DNA of 64,000 bases from the NCBI GenBank assembly GCA_963921825.1, contig OY997588.1, forward strand, positions 9,376,001 to 9,440,000. The letters are read 5' to 3'. The stretch is from Erodium maritimum. Taxonomy: Eukaryota > Streptophyta > Magnoliopsida > Geraniales > Geraniaceae. How positions within the stretch are numbered: position 1 is the stretch's first letter; the number at the start of each line of letters is the position of its first letter. The notes under the pieces were generated by a model. The model was not told where the DNA came from, made no database searches, and saw only the letters and a list, made by a program, of their open reading frames with translations. Shown here piece after piece: positions 23,851-35,900 of the stretch. Both the position numbers and the translations under genes were made by a program.

Positions 23851-25850
23851 AAGGGTTCGTCTAACAAAAAAAACATGATACTGATATCTAAAGAACGATT
23901 GGTCTTGGTAGGACCAAGGGTGTTCACTTGACTGGTTACCTCTAATTATCAGGTTCGAAATCCCCGTTGTCGAAACGAACTCCATAATAGCTAAAACTAA
24001 CGATGCAAAGCCCAAACAACCAACCTATTACAGTCTGCAAATTTGATATCAAGACTACTATCATCCCTTATAATTGGCGATGAGATCTGCAACAAAGATA
24101 TGTTTCCATTCTGGTGAAGAATGTTAGTGTCTTGTTCTTGGGTTCCTAAAAGTTGCTTGTGCAGACTGTAAAGAAAGGTCGGTGGAGGATGCGATAAGTG
24201 TTGACATGTCCTAAACCGACTTGGTAGGTGCATCCTGAAGCCTGCTCGATCCAAGACCGAAAGCTCATTAATCCTGACGAGGCTACTTGGTAGGCATATC
24301 CATATCTGAGGTAGAGGCTTAGTCCTCTTTGTACAGAGTTGTGGATGGGGCTGTCTCTTGGTCCCTAGTATCCGAAAATATCGCTTTCGAAGTTCCTTTA
24401 GTGCCAGATCCAGGGCACCTTTCTCATGAGCTCGTGTCTTCTAACCTTTTTCCACTCTTAACTTATGGTCCTAAACCTTAGCGTTGGCTCAATAGCGGGG
24501 TGTGAAGCTCTTAAAGCTCCACATGAGGAGCCGAAAATGAATATGGTAGGTTTGTCTCGATTGTTCCTCGATTCTAGGATTGGCCCTCATACTAGGGGTA
24601 TAAACGTCCTTACCTTGGAATATGGGTTGGGCGATGCCCTGCCTCGAATCGCCTTAACCAGGGAACAAATCGCTCGCCTAAATGTGTTAAAGCGTAATAG
24701 GGGTACAAATGTCACTTTGGACCAAACTAGTCCTAACCTCCATCAGGGCCGAGAGTCCACGTGTCACTCGCTGATTAGAGAGGTCAATGCCGAACCCACA
24801 TGACCGTTTAAATCTATCGTCCCGATTCGACGCGACATACGACCCCCATTCAACGACTCGATGCTGAAAAACTATTTTTTTTGTCAATTTCAACGTCTAA
24901 TTCGACGAAAACGAGACCGCGATGTAGATGGTGTAACCCTTTTTATAGTGTTGAAGGTGGTCAAAACTTAGACCAAACCTAAAATGATTAGGCTGTGCAT
25001 TATCTCTGATTTTAAATTGTAATGTGGGGACTAGGTCTAGGTTGGTCCACACACCCAAGTTGCCGCTTTCCACTCTGCATTCCGTAATCCATCATACTGT
25101 AATTTACGGTTTATTTTCCTTTGTTTAAGGTTAGAGTTATCTGTCTCAAGGGTTCATTGACATTTTGAATAGATATACTAAATCTCACATAAAAAGGATT
25201 TATGTATACCCACATCAAATCTTCAAATCAATCAATTCAAAAACCATGTTCATTGAAATTTCAAAGACTGAGAGAGTGAAAATCAAGTTGCAATAGTATA
25301 TCATATATGTTTGAAAGGGGGAGTGTATAATTTTGACTGAACAATTTTGGAAGTACGTAGTGCAAGAGAAAAGAGCACGTGATGCCATGGCATTGGGCCA
25401 TTGGCAGTGGTTGATGAGGTTAAGGGCAATGAAATGGGGGACCATACCAACCTTTAATAAAATGGGAAAATAGAATAACTACGGTAGAAGATGTATAGGT
25501 TTTTCTTCTGTATATAATACTATGTTTGGAAATTTTGAAAGTTTTTTTTTTTTTGCAATTTATATTGTTTTTACATAATTCACTCGTTGCATGTTGCATG
25601 ATATCTACGTGTTCTGAATCCGGGTTGTAATAATTATGGTCTCATTTTCATGGTACCATCTTTAATAGAATGAAATTACCGTGAGATGAAGGTTACACAG
25701 TTCAATCTGTCTATTAAGTTTTAGTCTAATATCATTAGACAATTCTTTCAATTATTCATCTGATCACATATGGTTTCAAGCGATGTTATTTAGTGTTTGG
25801 CAATACATCTTTTCATTGCGATGCGCATTATCTAACTGTTGTGAGGATAA
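23851..25850. other. Unassigned spacer
   Basis: No host gene is supported. Around 23925-23960 the sequence ACTTGACTGGTTACC followed by AGGTTCGAAATCCCC resembles the A and B boxes of a tRNA-derived SINE head. Bases about 24250-24950 are G+C-richer than their surroundings and look like decayed transposon sequence; an open frame at 24465-24803 has no recognisable domain. The segment ends in CCCTTTTTATAGTG, which could be a CACTA-type terminus, but no matching left end was found. Confidence 0.35.
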
Positions 25851-26143
25851 GAGCAGCTGTAGTGGGGTTCAATTAGGAGGTCGAATCGACAAGAAAAGAG
25901 GGATTTGGATGAAAGGGTGTTTTTCTCCTTGGTTGGGTCAATGAAATTGTCGACGAAAAAAAAAGATCGATTTGTTCTCTTCAACCTCTCCTCTTTGAGA
26001 CACTTGGCGATTCTTTTCTCTTTCCTGTAGAACCCTATATGTATGTTGTCCCGCATAATCCTCTCCCACTATGAAATTTGTAAATTCGATCCTATTTTCT
26101 TGCCAAAAAACATTGCAGAAACGACTTCTCATTGCAGATGCTC
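25851..26143. mobile_element. Harbinger/Tourist-like MITE
   Basis: This is a 293-bp non-coding element with inverted ends GAGCAGCTGTAGTGGGG and, on the other strand, GAGCATCTGCAATGAGA. TAA flanks it on both sides (25848-25850, 26144-26146). It resembles the elements at 14.5 and 49.7 kb in end type and size. Confidence 0.7.
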
Positions 26144-26171
26144 TAAGAAAGAGAATAGGTAGTTTTACAAA

Positions 26172-26318
26172 AACTAGTTTCATTTATTGATTGGCCCAAC
26201 CAACTACAAAAGACAAATCATTGACAAAAACTAATTAGGAATGTGCAAATTAAAACAAAAAACCAGTTTCATTCATTTATTGATCGGCCCAAACAACCAC
26301 AACCGAAAAATCATTGAC
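26172..26318. repeat. Two diverged direct repeats, about 90 bp apart
   Basis: Both units contain CAGTTTCATT or TAGTTTCATT, TTATTGAT, GGCCCAA, CAACCAC or CAACTAC, and AAATCATTGAC in the same order. The second starts near 26261. They look like an old local duplication. Confidence 0.5.
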
Positions 26319-26524
26319 AACACTTACAAAACTAATACAATAACAAAAACTATAAAATGATGGATATCTACGTTCTAATACTCAGATATCGTATTTTCAA
26401 AACACACTTATCTCAGAGCATCTATAAGTTGCTTGGTGATCACGCTAATTTGCCATTTGGATAAAAATTTGCTTAATATGGTTGTCAACATATTGAAATC
26501 ATAACTATAGGTTTACTGAAGTAC

Positions 26525-27176
26525 ATCCTATGGGGGTAGTAGGAACACCCACATTGTCTTTTTCGTCGCCTTATTCCTTTTCATGGCATTAACTCTTGAT
26601 ATGTCGAGCGCTGCCAACAACCCTAACAATGTTCAATTCAACGTCACCATCATTATTACCTTCGCCGCTATCTTTAAAGTCGCGTCCGCCATCGCCTCTG
26701 AAGTCGCCACCATCGTCTCTGACTCAGCAGCTGACACGTCCTTCTCACTGGCCTCCACCACCGCACCCACCTCGACCCCTCTCTCGATTTTGGATATGGC
26801 TAATCGAGCGGATATTTTTTATTTTATTTTATTTCGTTTTTGCATGGTCAAAAACTAGTACACAAATGTTCAGGGACTTGTGCTCTAGGGACTGGCTCTG
26901 AAAGAGGTCCTTGGGAAGAGATCTACCTCCCTTGGAAGCGGATGATAACACGTTCGGTCGCACTCTACAGAGTATGCATCGTTTAGGCAAAACCTTGAGC
27001 AGTAGTAGTCAGCTTTGCTATAGTATCAATACCGTCCGAAACAGTTATAGTATGGAAAAAACCAAGACATCATTATATTTTTGGTTCGTTTTTCGGGGTC
27101 ATATATTTATTCTTGATCCAATTGAATGCATTTGAACTTAAATCAAGGAATTGTACTTTTAGTTCAAAAAAATAGG
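26525..27176 (+). mobile_element. A-tailed LINE-like retroposon fragment
   Basis: A G+C-rich pyrimidine-biased 5' part (about 26580-26800) is followed by TTTTATTTTATTTTATTTCG and an AT-rich 3' part ending GTACTTTTAGTTCAAAAAAA. The layout matches the block at 22.0-23.9 kb. No intact frame or reverse transcriptase is present and no target duplication was recognised. Boundaries are approximate. Confidence 0.35.
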
Positions 27177-27728
27177 TGGTTATCACTACAAAACTAATTA
27201 TAGCCACCAATGGTTTGAAAAATAAAATAAAAATGTGTTTTTACCATTCCTTTCCATTATTGAAGTCAAGATACTCTAAAAACAATTTAATATTTCGGTA
27301 AAACGGAAAGTAATTTCAAGAATATTATAAAATTAAGTAAATAATTTAGAAAAATAATAATTTCCAAAATGAGGTATATTTTCCGAAAATATAAAATCAT
27401 CATAAGATTACTCATCCATCAATCACATCACCGCCTTTCCCTCCTCCCAATCCCTTCTCCACTGCTCTGCCCTCCACCCACCCTCTTTCCCGCGCTTGCT
27501 TTATATCCTATTTTACTCGCCTCTCACTTATTAGTCAAACTCTGTTTCTCTCTGCTTTTCTGCCACTTTCTCCAGGAAAAAAAAAACATATTTTTCAGCC
27601 TCCTCAATTCGAACCCGCATCCTCAATCAAACCTCTCCTTTCATCACTAGCCGATCCTCTGTTTCCTGATAATATGACCATCCACTAAACTAGGTATTGT
27701 ATTACTCTGTTCTGCTTCTTCTTCTTCA

Positions 27729-29018
27729 ATGGACACTCCCAAGCCCAAGAGCAAGCTCGCCAGGACCTTCCGTAAAGTCATCAACCTCAAGACCGCCACC
27801 AGAATACCCTCCAACAATGCCATCAACCAACACCCCAAAAAGTCCCAGCCTTTCGACCTCAAAGACAGGGCACTCATGGAGGCTCTGGCGGCCAAGCTCT
27901 TCGCCGGAGCCTCTTCCATCAAAGCCGCCTACGCCGAGATGCAGATGGCCCAGAACCCCTACAACGCCGCCGCCATTCAGGCGGCGGACCAGGCGCTGGT
28001 CCACGAGCTCAAGGCCATCTCCGAGCTCAAGCGCGGCTTTCTCAAAAAGACCCTCGATCTCTCACCCCAAGTCACGCTCATGCTCGCCGAGATCCAGGAG
28101 CAGCACAGCCTCATGAGAACCTTCGAAATCACCGTAAAAAAGATGGAGTCTGAGAAGGGGAGCAGAGATTCGGACATTGCTCTGTTCAGGAACCGGCTCG
28201 ACCGGCTCGTCGCCGATAACCGGGTGGTGGAGAAGAAGCTGAACTCCAGTGGGGTCATCTCCTCCTCGCTCGACAACCTCAGCCTTTCGATCCTCACGAC
28301 CACCCATTTCGCTCAATTCCTCGGTTACTCTCTCCGATCTGTCCGGAATTTCGTGAAATCGATGGTTCGGGAAATGGAATCGGCCCACTGGGACCTCGAC
28401 GCCGCCGTGAAAGTCATCGAACCGGACGCGGGTCTCTCCGGCCCGACCCACCGGTGCTTCGTGTTCGAGTCGTTCGTGTCGAAGACACTGCTTGACGGTT
28501 TCGCGGACCCCAGTTTCTCCTTATCGACGGCGTCGATGGTGGCGGGGCAGTCCCGGCGGGAGCTGTTCTTCGACAAGTTTAAGAAGCTCCGGTCGGTGAA
28601 CACGAGGCAGTTTCTGGCTCAGAATCCTGGGTCGTCGATGGCGAGGTTCGTACGCGCCAAGTACCTCCAGCTTGTCCACGCGAAGATGGAGTGTTCGTTT
28701 TCTGGAAATTTGAACCACCGGAAGGTTGTGACCGGCGGTTTGGGGTTCCCGGATTCGCCGTTCTTCGCGGCGTTCGCGGAGATGGCGAAGCGGGTGTGGC
28801 TGCTGCACTGCTTGGCGTTCTCGATTGACGACGACGTCGGGATTTTTCAGGTGAAGAGGAACTGTAGGTTGTCGGAGGTGTACATGGAGTGCGCGACTGA
28901 GGAGGCGGATTCAGGTGGGCTCCGGGTGGGTTTCACGGTGGTCCCGGGGTTTAAAATTTGTGGTACGGTGATTCAGGCTCAAGTGTATTTGTCTCCGGCG
29001 ACGGTGCCGCCCCGATGA
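27729..29018 (+). CDS. DUF641 / GRAVITROPIC IN THE LIGHT 1-like protein
   Basis: This is a plant-specific protein of the GIL1/DUF641 family. The founding member acts downstream of phytochrome to randomise hypocotyl growth direction in light, and relatives interact with receptor kinases; the biochemical role is unknown. It has a single exon and 429 residues, normal for the family. The N-terminus is basic (MDTPKPKSKLARTFRKVINL). The DUF641 region spans about residues 45-180, with LFAGASSIKAAYAEMQMAQN and a heptad-rich stretch around LMLAEIQEQHSLMRTFEITV that suggests a coiled coil. The conserved tail contains HRCFVFESFVSKTLLDGF, FVRAKYLQLVHAKMECSFSG and FPDSPFFAAFAEMAKRVWLL. Codons are G+C-rich against AT-rich flanks. 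The start follows a CTT-rich leader and fits family N-termini. Confidence 0.9.
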   Translation: MDTPKPKSKLARTFRKVINLKTATRIPSNNAINQHPKKSQPFDLKDRALMEALAAKLFAGASSIKAAYAEMQMAQNPYNAAAIQAADQALVHELKAISELKRGFLKKTLDLSPQVTLMLAEIQEQHSLMRTFEITVKKMESEKGSRDSDIALFRNRLDRLVADNRVVEKKLNSSGVISSSLDNLSLSILTTTHFAQFLGYSLRSVRNFVKSMVREMESAHWDLDAAVKVIEPDAGLSGPTHRCFVFESFVSKTLLDGFADPSFSLSTASMVAGQSRRELFFDKFKKLRSVNTRQFLAQNPGSSMARFVRAKYLQLVHAKMECSFSGNLNHRKVVTGGLGFPDSPFFAAFAEMAKRVWLLHCLAFSIDDDVGIFQVKRNCRLSEVYMECATEEADSGGLRVGFTVVPGFKICGTVIQAQVYLSPATVPPR

Positions 29019-29592
29019 TGGTTTTTCTTGACGGATTGTAAATGTAAGGTGTAACGCTCTGCCCTTTACGTGGAACTTGGGGATTGGGGGTAGGATGGCG
29101 GCGCGTGGGGTGGAAGCGCCGAGACGCGGTGGCACGTGGACCCACACGTGAAGATAAGACCACAGTGGCAGCTTTTTTTGGTTTGGTCGATAGGGAAATA
29201 GGGAAAGGTGTAAAAAGGTTGGGAAATGGAGAATGTTTGAGTATTTTAATGTTTTGTATTCTTATAAAAGTGATGTTTAGGATTTAATTTAGTTGTTTTG
29301 TAGCTGAGGAAGATGTGCGGTTGGTAATAATATAAATATATGCTTTCCGAATCTCGACGGACTAAAAACAAGAGAAATAAACGAAGGAGATGCTTCAATT
29401 CAATTTCACGGGCTCTCTTGATGACAGACTATACTCGGGAAGTGTTCTCTGACATTACATGGATTCTATTTCCTTTTCATACATAAGTTTCAACTCTCAA
29501 ATAAGGTGATTATAAAATTATATGTGTTTGTGGATTTAGACTAAAAAGTCTACAATTGAACTAAAATCAAAGCTGAAATGCAATTGAACTTA

Positions 29593-30200
29593 GGGATAAC
29601 TTTAAAAAGTCGCATAACACTATACACGTTTATAACCTACATACACAATCTATTTTTATTTTATACGACCCCCAAACTATCCATATTTTATTACCGTTTG
29701 ATTTTCTGTTAGCTTTTTCAGAAATGACGAAAATACCTCTACCTTTATAAACCCTAATATCAACCATGACTTTCACATAATTACGAAAAATACCATTACA
29801 CATAAATTAAGAAAATTAAGAAATCAAAATTAATTTTTATTTATTTTCAGAAAATAAGAAAAATAATTATTTTTTATTTATTTTCAGAAATAAGAAAAAA
29901 TAATTATTTTTTAATTTATTTTCAAAAAATAAGGAAATAAGAAAAAATAATTATTTTTTCTTAATTTTCTTATTTTATGTGTAATGGCATTTTCGTAATT
30001 ATGTGAAAGTCATGGTTGATATTGGGGTTTATAAGTGTAGGGGTATTTTCGTCATTTCTGGAAAAACCAAAAGAAAAACTGATAGAAAATCAAACGGTGA
30101 TAAAATATGGATAGTTTGGGGGGTCGTATGAAATAAAAATAGAAGTGGGTATGTAGGTGATAAACGCGTGTAGTTTTATGCGGCTTTTTGAAGTTATCCC
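29593..30200. mobile_element. 608-bp Mutator-like foldback element
   Basis: Nearly the whole element is one inverted repeat. The left arm starts GGGATAACTTTAAAAAGTCG and the right arm on the other strand GGGATAACTTCAAAAAGCCG. They pair along about 240 bases each, including CATGACTTTCACATAATTACG, around an AT-rich centre of TTATTTATTTTCAGAAA-type repeats. The flanks at 29584-29592 and 30201-30209 are both TTGAACTTA. It has no ORF. The arms differ at only a small share of sites, so the copy is fairly young. Its transcript could fold into a long hairpin. Confidence 0.88.
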
Positions 30201-30239
30201 TTGAACTTAAAATATTTCACACGAAAGTTTAAGGACGGT

Positions 30240-31308
30240 TTTAAAGAAGAGCACTTGAAAAAACATGGACCTTCCTCTTTTTCCTGTTTTAAAACCCTAC
30301 GACTAACAATTTCGTTACTCGTCGTCATTGGCAACCACCTGAGGTCCGGCCTTGGGATTGTTGATTGGGCTCCTCCCTTTTCTCCTATCTTGATCTCTGC
30401 TTTTTGAACAGCCTTGCTAGAAGTTCGTTGTCCATCTGCTTTTGTTGAGCCATGACTCTCTTCTATCGCTAGCAATTTCTTTAGACGAGTTACTGCAAAC
30501 GTTGGCCTTCCACCAAAGCTCTCTCTCACTTCCTTGTTTAGGTTTGCCCCCATCCCTGTGCGACAACATAGGCAGCCGTTGTCTCTCGTGGGGATTCGAT
30601 GGCTCCCCGATTGTCCTCACTAGAACAAGTCGGACGACCTCTAGGTCCCAACTCTCAATTCTGGCGGAGGACAGTTGGGGCGGCGGTCCCCCTTCCCCAG
30701 TGTTCTCCGGTGAGAAGCATCTCCGACGATGCGACTTTGTTTAGGAGGTGTGTGGTCGTCTCCATATGGATCGATGTATGGGCTACCTACTTGTTGGCGG
30801 ATGTCATGACCGCCTTCATGCGAGCCGGTATTGTAGTCGCCTTCACGTAGGTCGGGTTTCTTCCACCACCTCTACAAGATCGTTATAGCATGATCTCCCT
30901 GGTTCCCGCCCTCAATAATCAAGCCTCTCCATCTCGGATGATTATACTATTCTCTTTCCGTCTATTTTTGACGTACTCGGTCGGTCTTTTCATCGTTGTC
31001 ATGGTGTCTTGGTTTTTCAGCGTTTCCACCAGTAATCACTATCACCGCCAAGAAAACGGGATCCTTGGTTGTCTTTTCATGCCCTACAGTATTGGTGAGG
31101 ACCCTGACCCTCAGGAGCCGGGGCTTAATAGGGGTCAAAAACCCATTGAGCCCAGAAAGGATGGATCGTCTTGGCCTCTCCTCTTCGGTTTGGGACGCGT
31201 CATCCAACAAGCTAAGACAACCATCCTATGAGATTTTTAGATTCTTGGTCTTGTTTATTTGAGCTAATATATTGTTGTCGTATAACTTCTATTTGTTTCG
31301 ACAAAAAA
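30240..31308 (+). mobile_element. A-tailed LINE-like retroposon fragment
   Basis: This G+C-richer block contains only broken frames and ends in TTCTATTTGTTTCGACAAAAAA. It resembles the blocks at 22.0, 26.5 and 32.2 kb in composition and tail. The left boundary is uncertain and may begin immediately after the 29593-30200 element. No target duplication was found. Confidence 0.35.
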
Positions 31309-32199
31309 CATGTTGTGTAGCTTAGGACATCAAAACACTTGTGATGAACGGGGTTTCCGAACATTAAACTCAACTAGAAGAGATATATCCAAAATACATC
31401 AGTTCTGAGCTTTATATTTATGGTAAATTACATCTCATTACTCTAATTTTTTTTTTGGCATTTCACTACCTAACTTTATTTTTTGACATTTCACTACTCT
31501 AAAATTGGATGTTTGTCACTTTCATACCCGGCGTTAATTTGCATCAAATTCTCATCCAATACACTTAAAAAGTTTATAATACCGCTCATTAATAGTTAAA
31601 TTTTCAAGAACATGTTATTGGTTTTCAAAATTTCTTTTTATTTGTTTATTTTATAAAAATCAATTTTTTTATTTTCTAAAAAATATTTTTTATTTTAAAA
31701 AGTCATTTTTAAATTTGTTTTGTTTTAAAAATCTGTTTTTCATTTTTTATTTTTTAAAAAACCAGATATTATTTTTTTTAAAATAAATTTTTATTTTAAA
31801 AAAACATTTTTACTTTTAAATATCAGATTTATTAATTTATTCATAATAAAATCAATTTTTATTAATTTATTAATTATTTTCTTATTAAATTTGTTTTTTT
31901 TTCTTCCCAGAAATAACTTCTTCAACGAGTTTTGTTCCAAATGCAATCCAACATCAATTGTGTTCCAAATCCGAACTTCGATTCCAAATTGAAACTTTGT
32001 TCCAAATCCAACCCATATACATCTATGAAAATCAAGATCAAACCCAAGAACATCGAAAAACATCTCATCACCATACCCTACAAACTACAACCCACTTATA
32101 TCTTTTTTCTTTCGGAAATCAACGTTCAAAAACGAATCAATCCAAACGGATTTGATTTTGAACCAAACAAAATCAGAAGGAAGAACCAAACAAAAACGC
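31309..32199. other. AT-rich spacer
   Basis: Bases 31421-31560 resemble one arm of a MITE (CATTTCACTACCTAAC and CATTTCACTACTCTAA in tandem). Bases 31600-31900 are low-complexity A/T, and 31930-32030 repeat the word TTCCAAAT several times. No gene is seen. Confidence 0.4.
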
Positions 32200-32728
32200 G
32201 TTCATGGGTTTAACACACCAGATCTGGACAACCTCTGGCGAAACCATTGATCTGGCACCTTCGTCTCCCTGTTTATCGTCGACTCGTGCTCCGTCGCTAC
32301 CTCTTTCGCAGGAAGATCTAGCGTCGGTGTTGCCCCAAACCAGTCATATTTATCGGTTGGGATTCGTCGATGCTTCCTACCGCCTGATCGTCCCTCTGGC
32401 CTCATCTCCTAACAACGAAGATCCAAGTTTCTTCGACTGAGCCTCTTCAGCATGCTTCTTCGACCATACGGTCAGATTTATTCCCACCTTTTATCAGACA
32501 ACGCAGTCCGAGTCGCTCAGTCGTGCTCCTACTTATCGTGCTCTTCTGGCCAAACTTGTGTACCCGTCCCAAGCGGATCAAATTTTCACCCTCCAGCGTT
32601 GCCCACCTTCCATCTCAGCCCCTAGCATCAGAGGTTGGTCACGTGTAGCTCATGCTCTGAGTTTAGTTTTGTCTGTTTTTATTTTGTACCCTCTCCCAGA
32701 ATCATGGATGTCCGGTAGGGTTGGTTAC

Positions 32729-32936
32729 TGAAAGTGCTGTGCACAATTGTATTCTGTGTTTTTGTATATGTATTCGAATGATACAGAGCCCCTATATATA
32801 TACTATTGTAGTAATACATGATAGACTTGTGCTAGCTAGAGATAAGTGCAGATAAGTGCTGAGCATAGCAACAGATGTAGTGATAGGTGATAAGCATAGC
32901 AACAGATGTAGGGATAAGTGATAAGCATCACTAACA
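32729..32936 (-). repeat. 3' LTR of the copia element
   Basis: This 208-bp terminal repeat starts TG and ends CA. It is nearly identical to the copy at 37196-37403 and abuts a run of about 17 C (G on the element strand). Confidence 0.92.
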
Positions 32937-35900
32937 CCCCCCCCCCCCCCCCCCGCAAACTATTGCACCTCAGCTAACGCCAGACGATCACGAAGTTGAG
33001 TAAAACGGGGATGGTGTAATGGTTTGGTAAGAATGTCGGCTATTTGTTCTTCAGACGCAACATGTTTGATGATGACATTTCCAGCTGCAACTTGTTCTCT
33101 GACAAAATGAAAATCAAGCTCTATATGTTTCATTCGAGCATGGAATATGGGATTAGAGCTAAGAAAGGTGGCTCCAATGTTGTCACACCATAGGAGGGGG
33201 GTCGGGATGGAGACCCCAAGTTCTCGAAATAGAGATCGAAGCCAGATGAGCTCGGAGACTGCATTACCAATAGCCTTGTACTCACTTTCCGTTGATGATC
33301 GGGCTATGGTGGACTGTTTCTTGGATGCCCACGAGATCAGAGACGTGCCAAGGAATATCGCATAACCACCAGTTGATCGTCGATCATCCACATCACCTCC
33401 CCAATCACTATCAGTGTAACAAGTAAGTTGAAGATTGTTGTCAGAAGAGATGTTCAACCCTAACCCAGAGGTTCCCTTGAGATATCGAAGGAGACGTTTA
33501 AGCGCTTTCCAGTGGAGATCAGTTGGGTAGTGCATGAATTGACACAACTTGTTAACGCTGAAGGAGATGTCAGGTTTGGTAATGCTCAGGTATTGGAGAC
33601 TGCCCAAAATTTGACGGTACGAGCTAGCAGTGGACTCAAGTGGTACGCCTACATATTTGGACAACGGTCCTACAACCATCGGCGTCGAGCAGGTGTTAGC
33701 TTGATCGAGACCATGTGTTTCAAGGAGGTCAGCTGTGTAGCGACTTTGATGTAGTACCAAACCAGATTCGGTGGGTGAGAACTCAAGTCCCAAAAAATAG
33801 TGAAGTGTGCCCAAGTCCTTGATCGGAAACTCAGTTTGGAGTTGACGGATGACAGAAGCAATGTGTGTGTCTGATGACCCTGTAATAACAATATCATCCA
33901 CGTAGATTAAAACAAATGTTACCAACGAAGAGCAACGATATATCATCAAGCTCGGATCAACCACTGATGAGGAAAAACCGATGGAGCCGAGAAACCTAGT
34001 GAGCCGAGAGAACCAAGCACGTGGAGCCTGCTTTAAACCATAGAGAGAGCGGTGTAATTTGCAAACATGCATGGGCCGATCGGGGTCAACAAAGCCATAG
34101 GGTTGCTTCATGTATATATCCTCCTGTAGTGTACCATGAAGAAACACATTTGATACATCCAATTGTTTAAGAAGCCATTTAGATTGAGAAGCAAGGGTAA
34201 GGATAACCCGAATTGTGGTCGCTTTAACCACTGGACTGAAAGTCTCATGGTAATCCAATCCTTGTTGTTGAGTGAACCCTCGAGCAACCAGCCGCGCTTT
34301 ATATCTCTCAATCGTACCATCTGACCTGCGCTTAATTCTGAACAACCATTTATTATCAACCAAGTTAGCAGACAAAGGTTTAGGAACAAGCGACCATGTA
34401 GAATTGTCATGTAAGGCCTTAATTTCTTCATTCATGGCAGTCTTCTAAACACTATACTTATTAGCCTGATTAAACGTACGTGGTTCATGTGTTTGATAAT
34501 CAAGGTTGTGGGTTGTTTGTAAGGCAGTAAATGTTTGAGGTGGTCTCCTCTTATGTGCAGGGCGAAGGGTCATAGAATGTGATCTAAGGGGTGGCAAAGT
34601 GTTAACAGGAGCTGGTGGGATGATTGACAATGAATGGACAGGTTGTGGGGTCATTGAAGAAGTAGCATAGTTTGGAGAGATAGGTGACGTGGTTGAGGAG
34701 GCAATAGGTGGGGCCATAACATGTGACACAGACTCTGTAATGGGAATTGAAGGTGTAATAGGTGAAGAAGACAAGGGAGGAGAAGCAGTACCTGATGCAA
34801 GAGGCGAGGGAAGAGGTGCATGTATGATTACCTGCTGAAGGACCTGGTCGTGTGATGCAGAAGGAGAAACCGAGGCATAGGGAAAAATTAGCTCATTAAA
34901 TGCAACATGATTAGCAGTGTAAATACGACCTGAACGGGGATCAAAACAGTAGAACCCGTCGTGCTCAGTAGCCCTGCCAAGATAGATGCAAGGAACAGAT
35001 CGAAAATCAAATTTGTGTTTAGTGTAAGGTCGAAGATAAGGGTATATGGCACATCCGAAAGGTTTTGACTCAGTATACTTAGGCACCTTGTGAAATAAAA
35101 CAACATGAGGACATTTTTGGTGAAGGACTGGAGTAGGTAGGTGATTGACAGAAGAAACTGCAACACTGAATGCATACGTCCAAAACCTGAGAGGAAGTTT
35201 AGCATGGGCTAAAAGAGTTAACCCATTGTCCACAATATGTCGTATCTTTCGTTCAGCAAGTCCATTTTGAGCATGTGAGTGAGGACATGAGATACGATGC
35301 ATAATGCCAGTAAAATGTAAATGAGGATTTAATTTCCTGAACTCCCCTCCCCAGTCAGATTGCAAGGCAAGAATGGAGCTATTAAATTGTCGCTTTATCA
35401 TGGCTTCAAAGTGAAGGAAAATATTGAAAACATCACTCTTGTTTTTAATGCAGAAAAGCCATGTAAAACGAGAAAAATCATCCACAAACAAAACAAAGAA
35501 ACGATGACCATTTATTGATAAGGTAGGGGCAGGGCCCCAAACATCGGAGTGCACAATTTCAAATGGTTTAGTGGTGTGATGTGTGACACTGGGTGAAGGA
35601 GATCGAGTCAACTTTCCAAGAAAACATGCTTCACAACGACGAACAGAAGAAATTAACTGAGGACTTGAAACATCTAATTTATTAGCACGAATAATATGAG
35701 AGGTAGTACGGGCAGATGGATGACCCAGACGAGCATGCCAATCAAGAGGAGTGGGAGCTTCTGCAACACACGTACTTGGTGCCATACTGGTGGGTAATTC
35801 ATAGAGGTCCCCCTTACTCCGCCCTTGTAGCAGGGTTGCCCTGGTGACCTGGTCCTTAACAAAAAATGAGTCAGGCCAAAATTCAAAATAGCAATGATTA

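Noticed and set aside
24465-24803. 113-codon frame as a gene
   Set aside because: No domain, no splice context and no start context; it sits in a block that looks like decayed transposon DNA.
24937-24950. CCCTTTTTATAGTG as the right end of a CACTA element
   Set aside because: No matching CACTA left end or 3-bp duplication was found within the neighbouring sequence.
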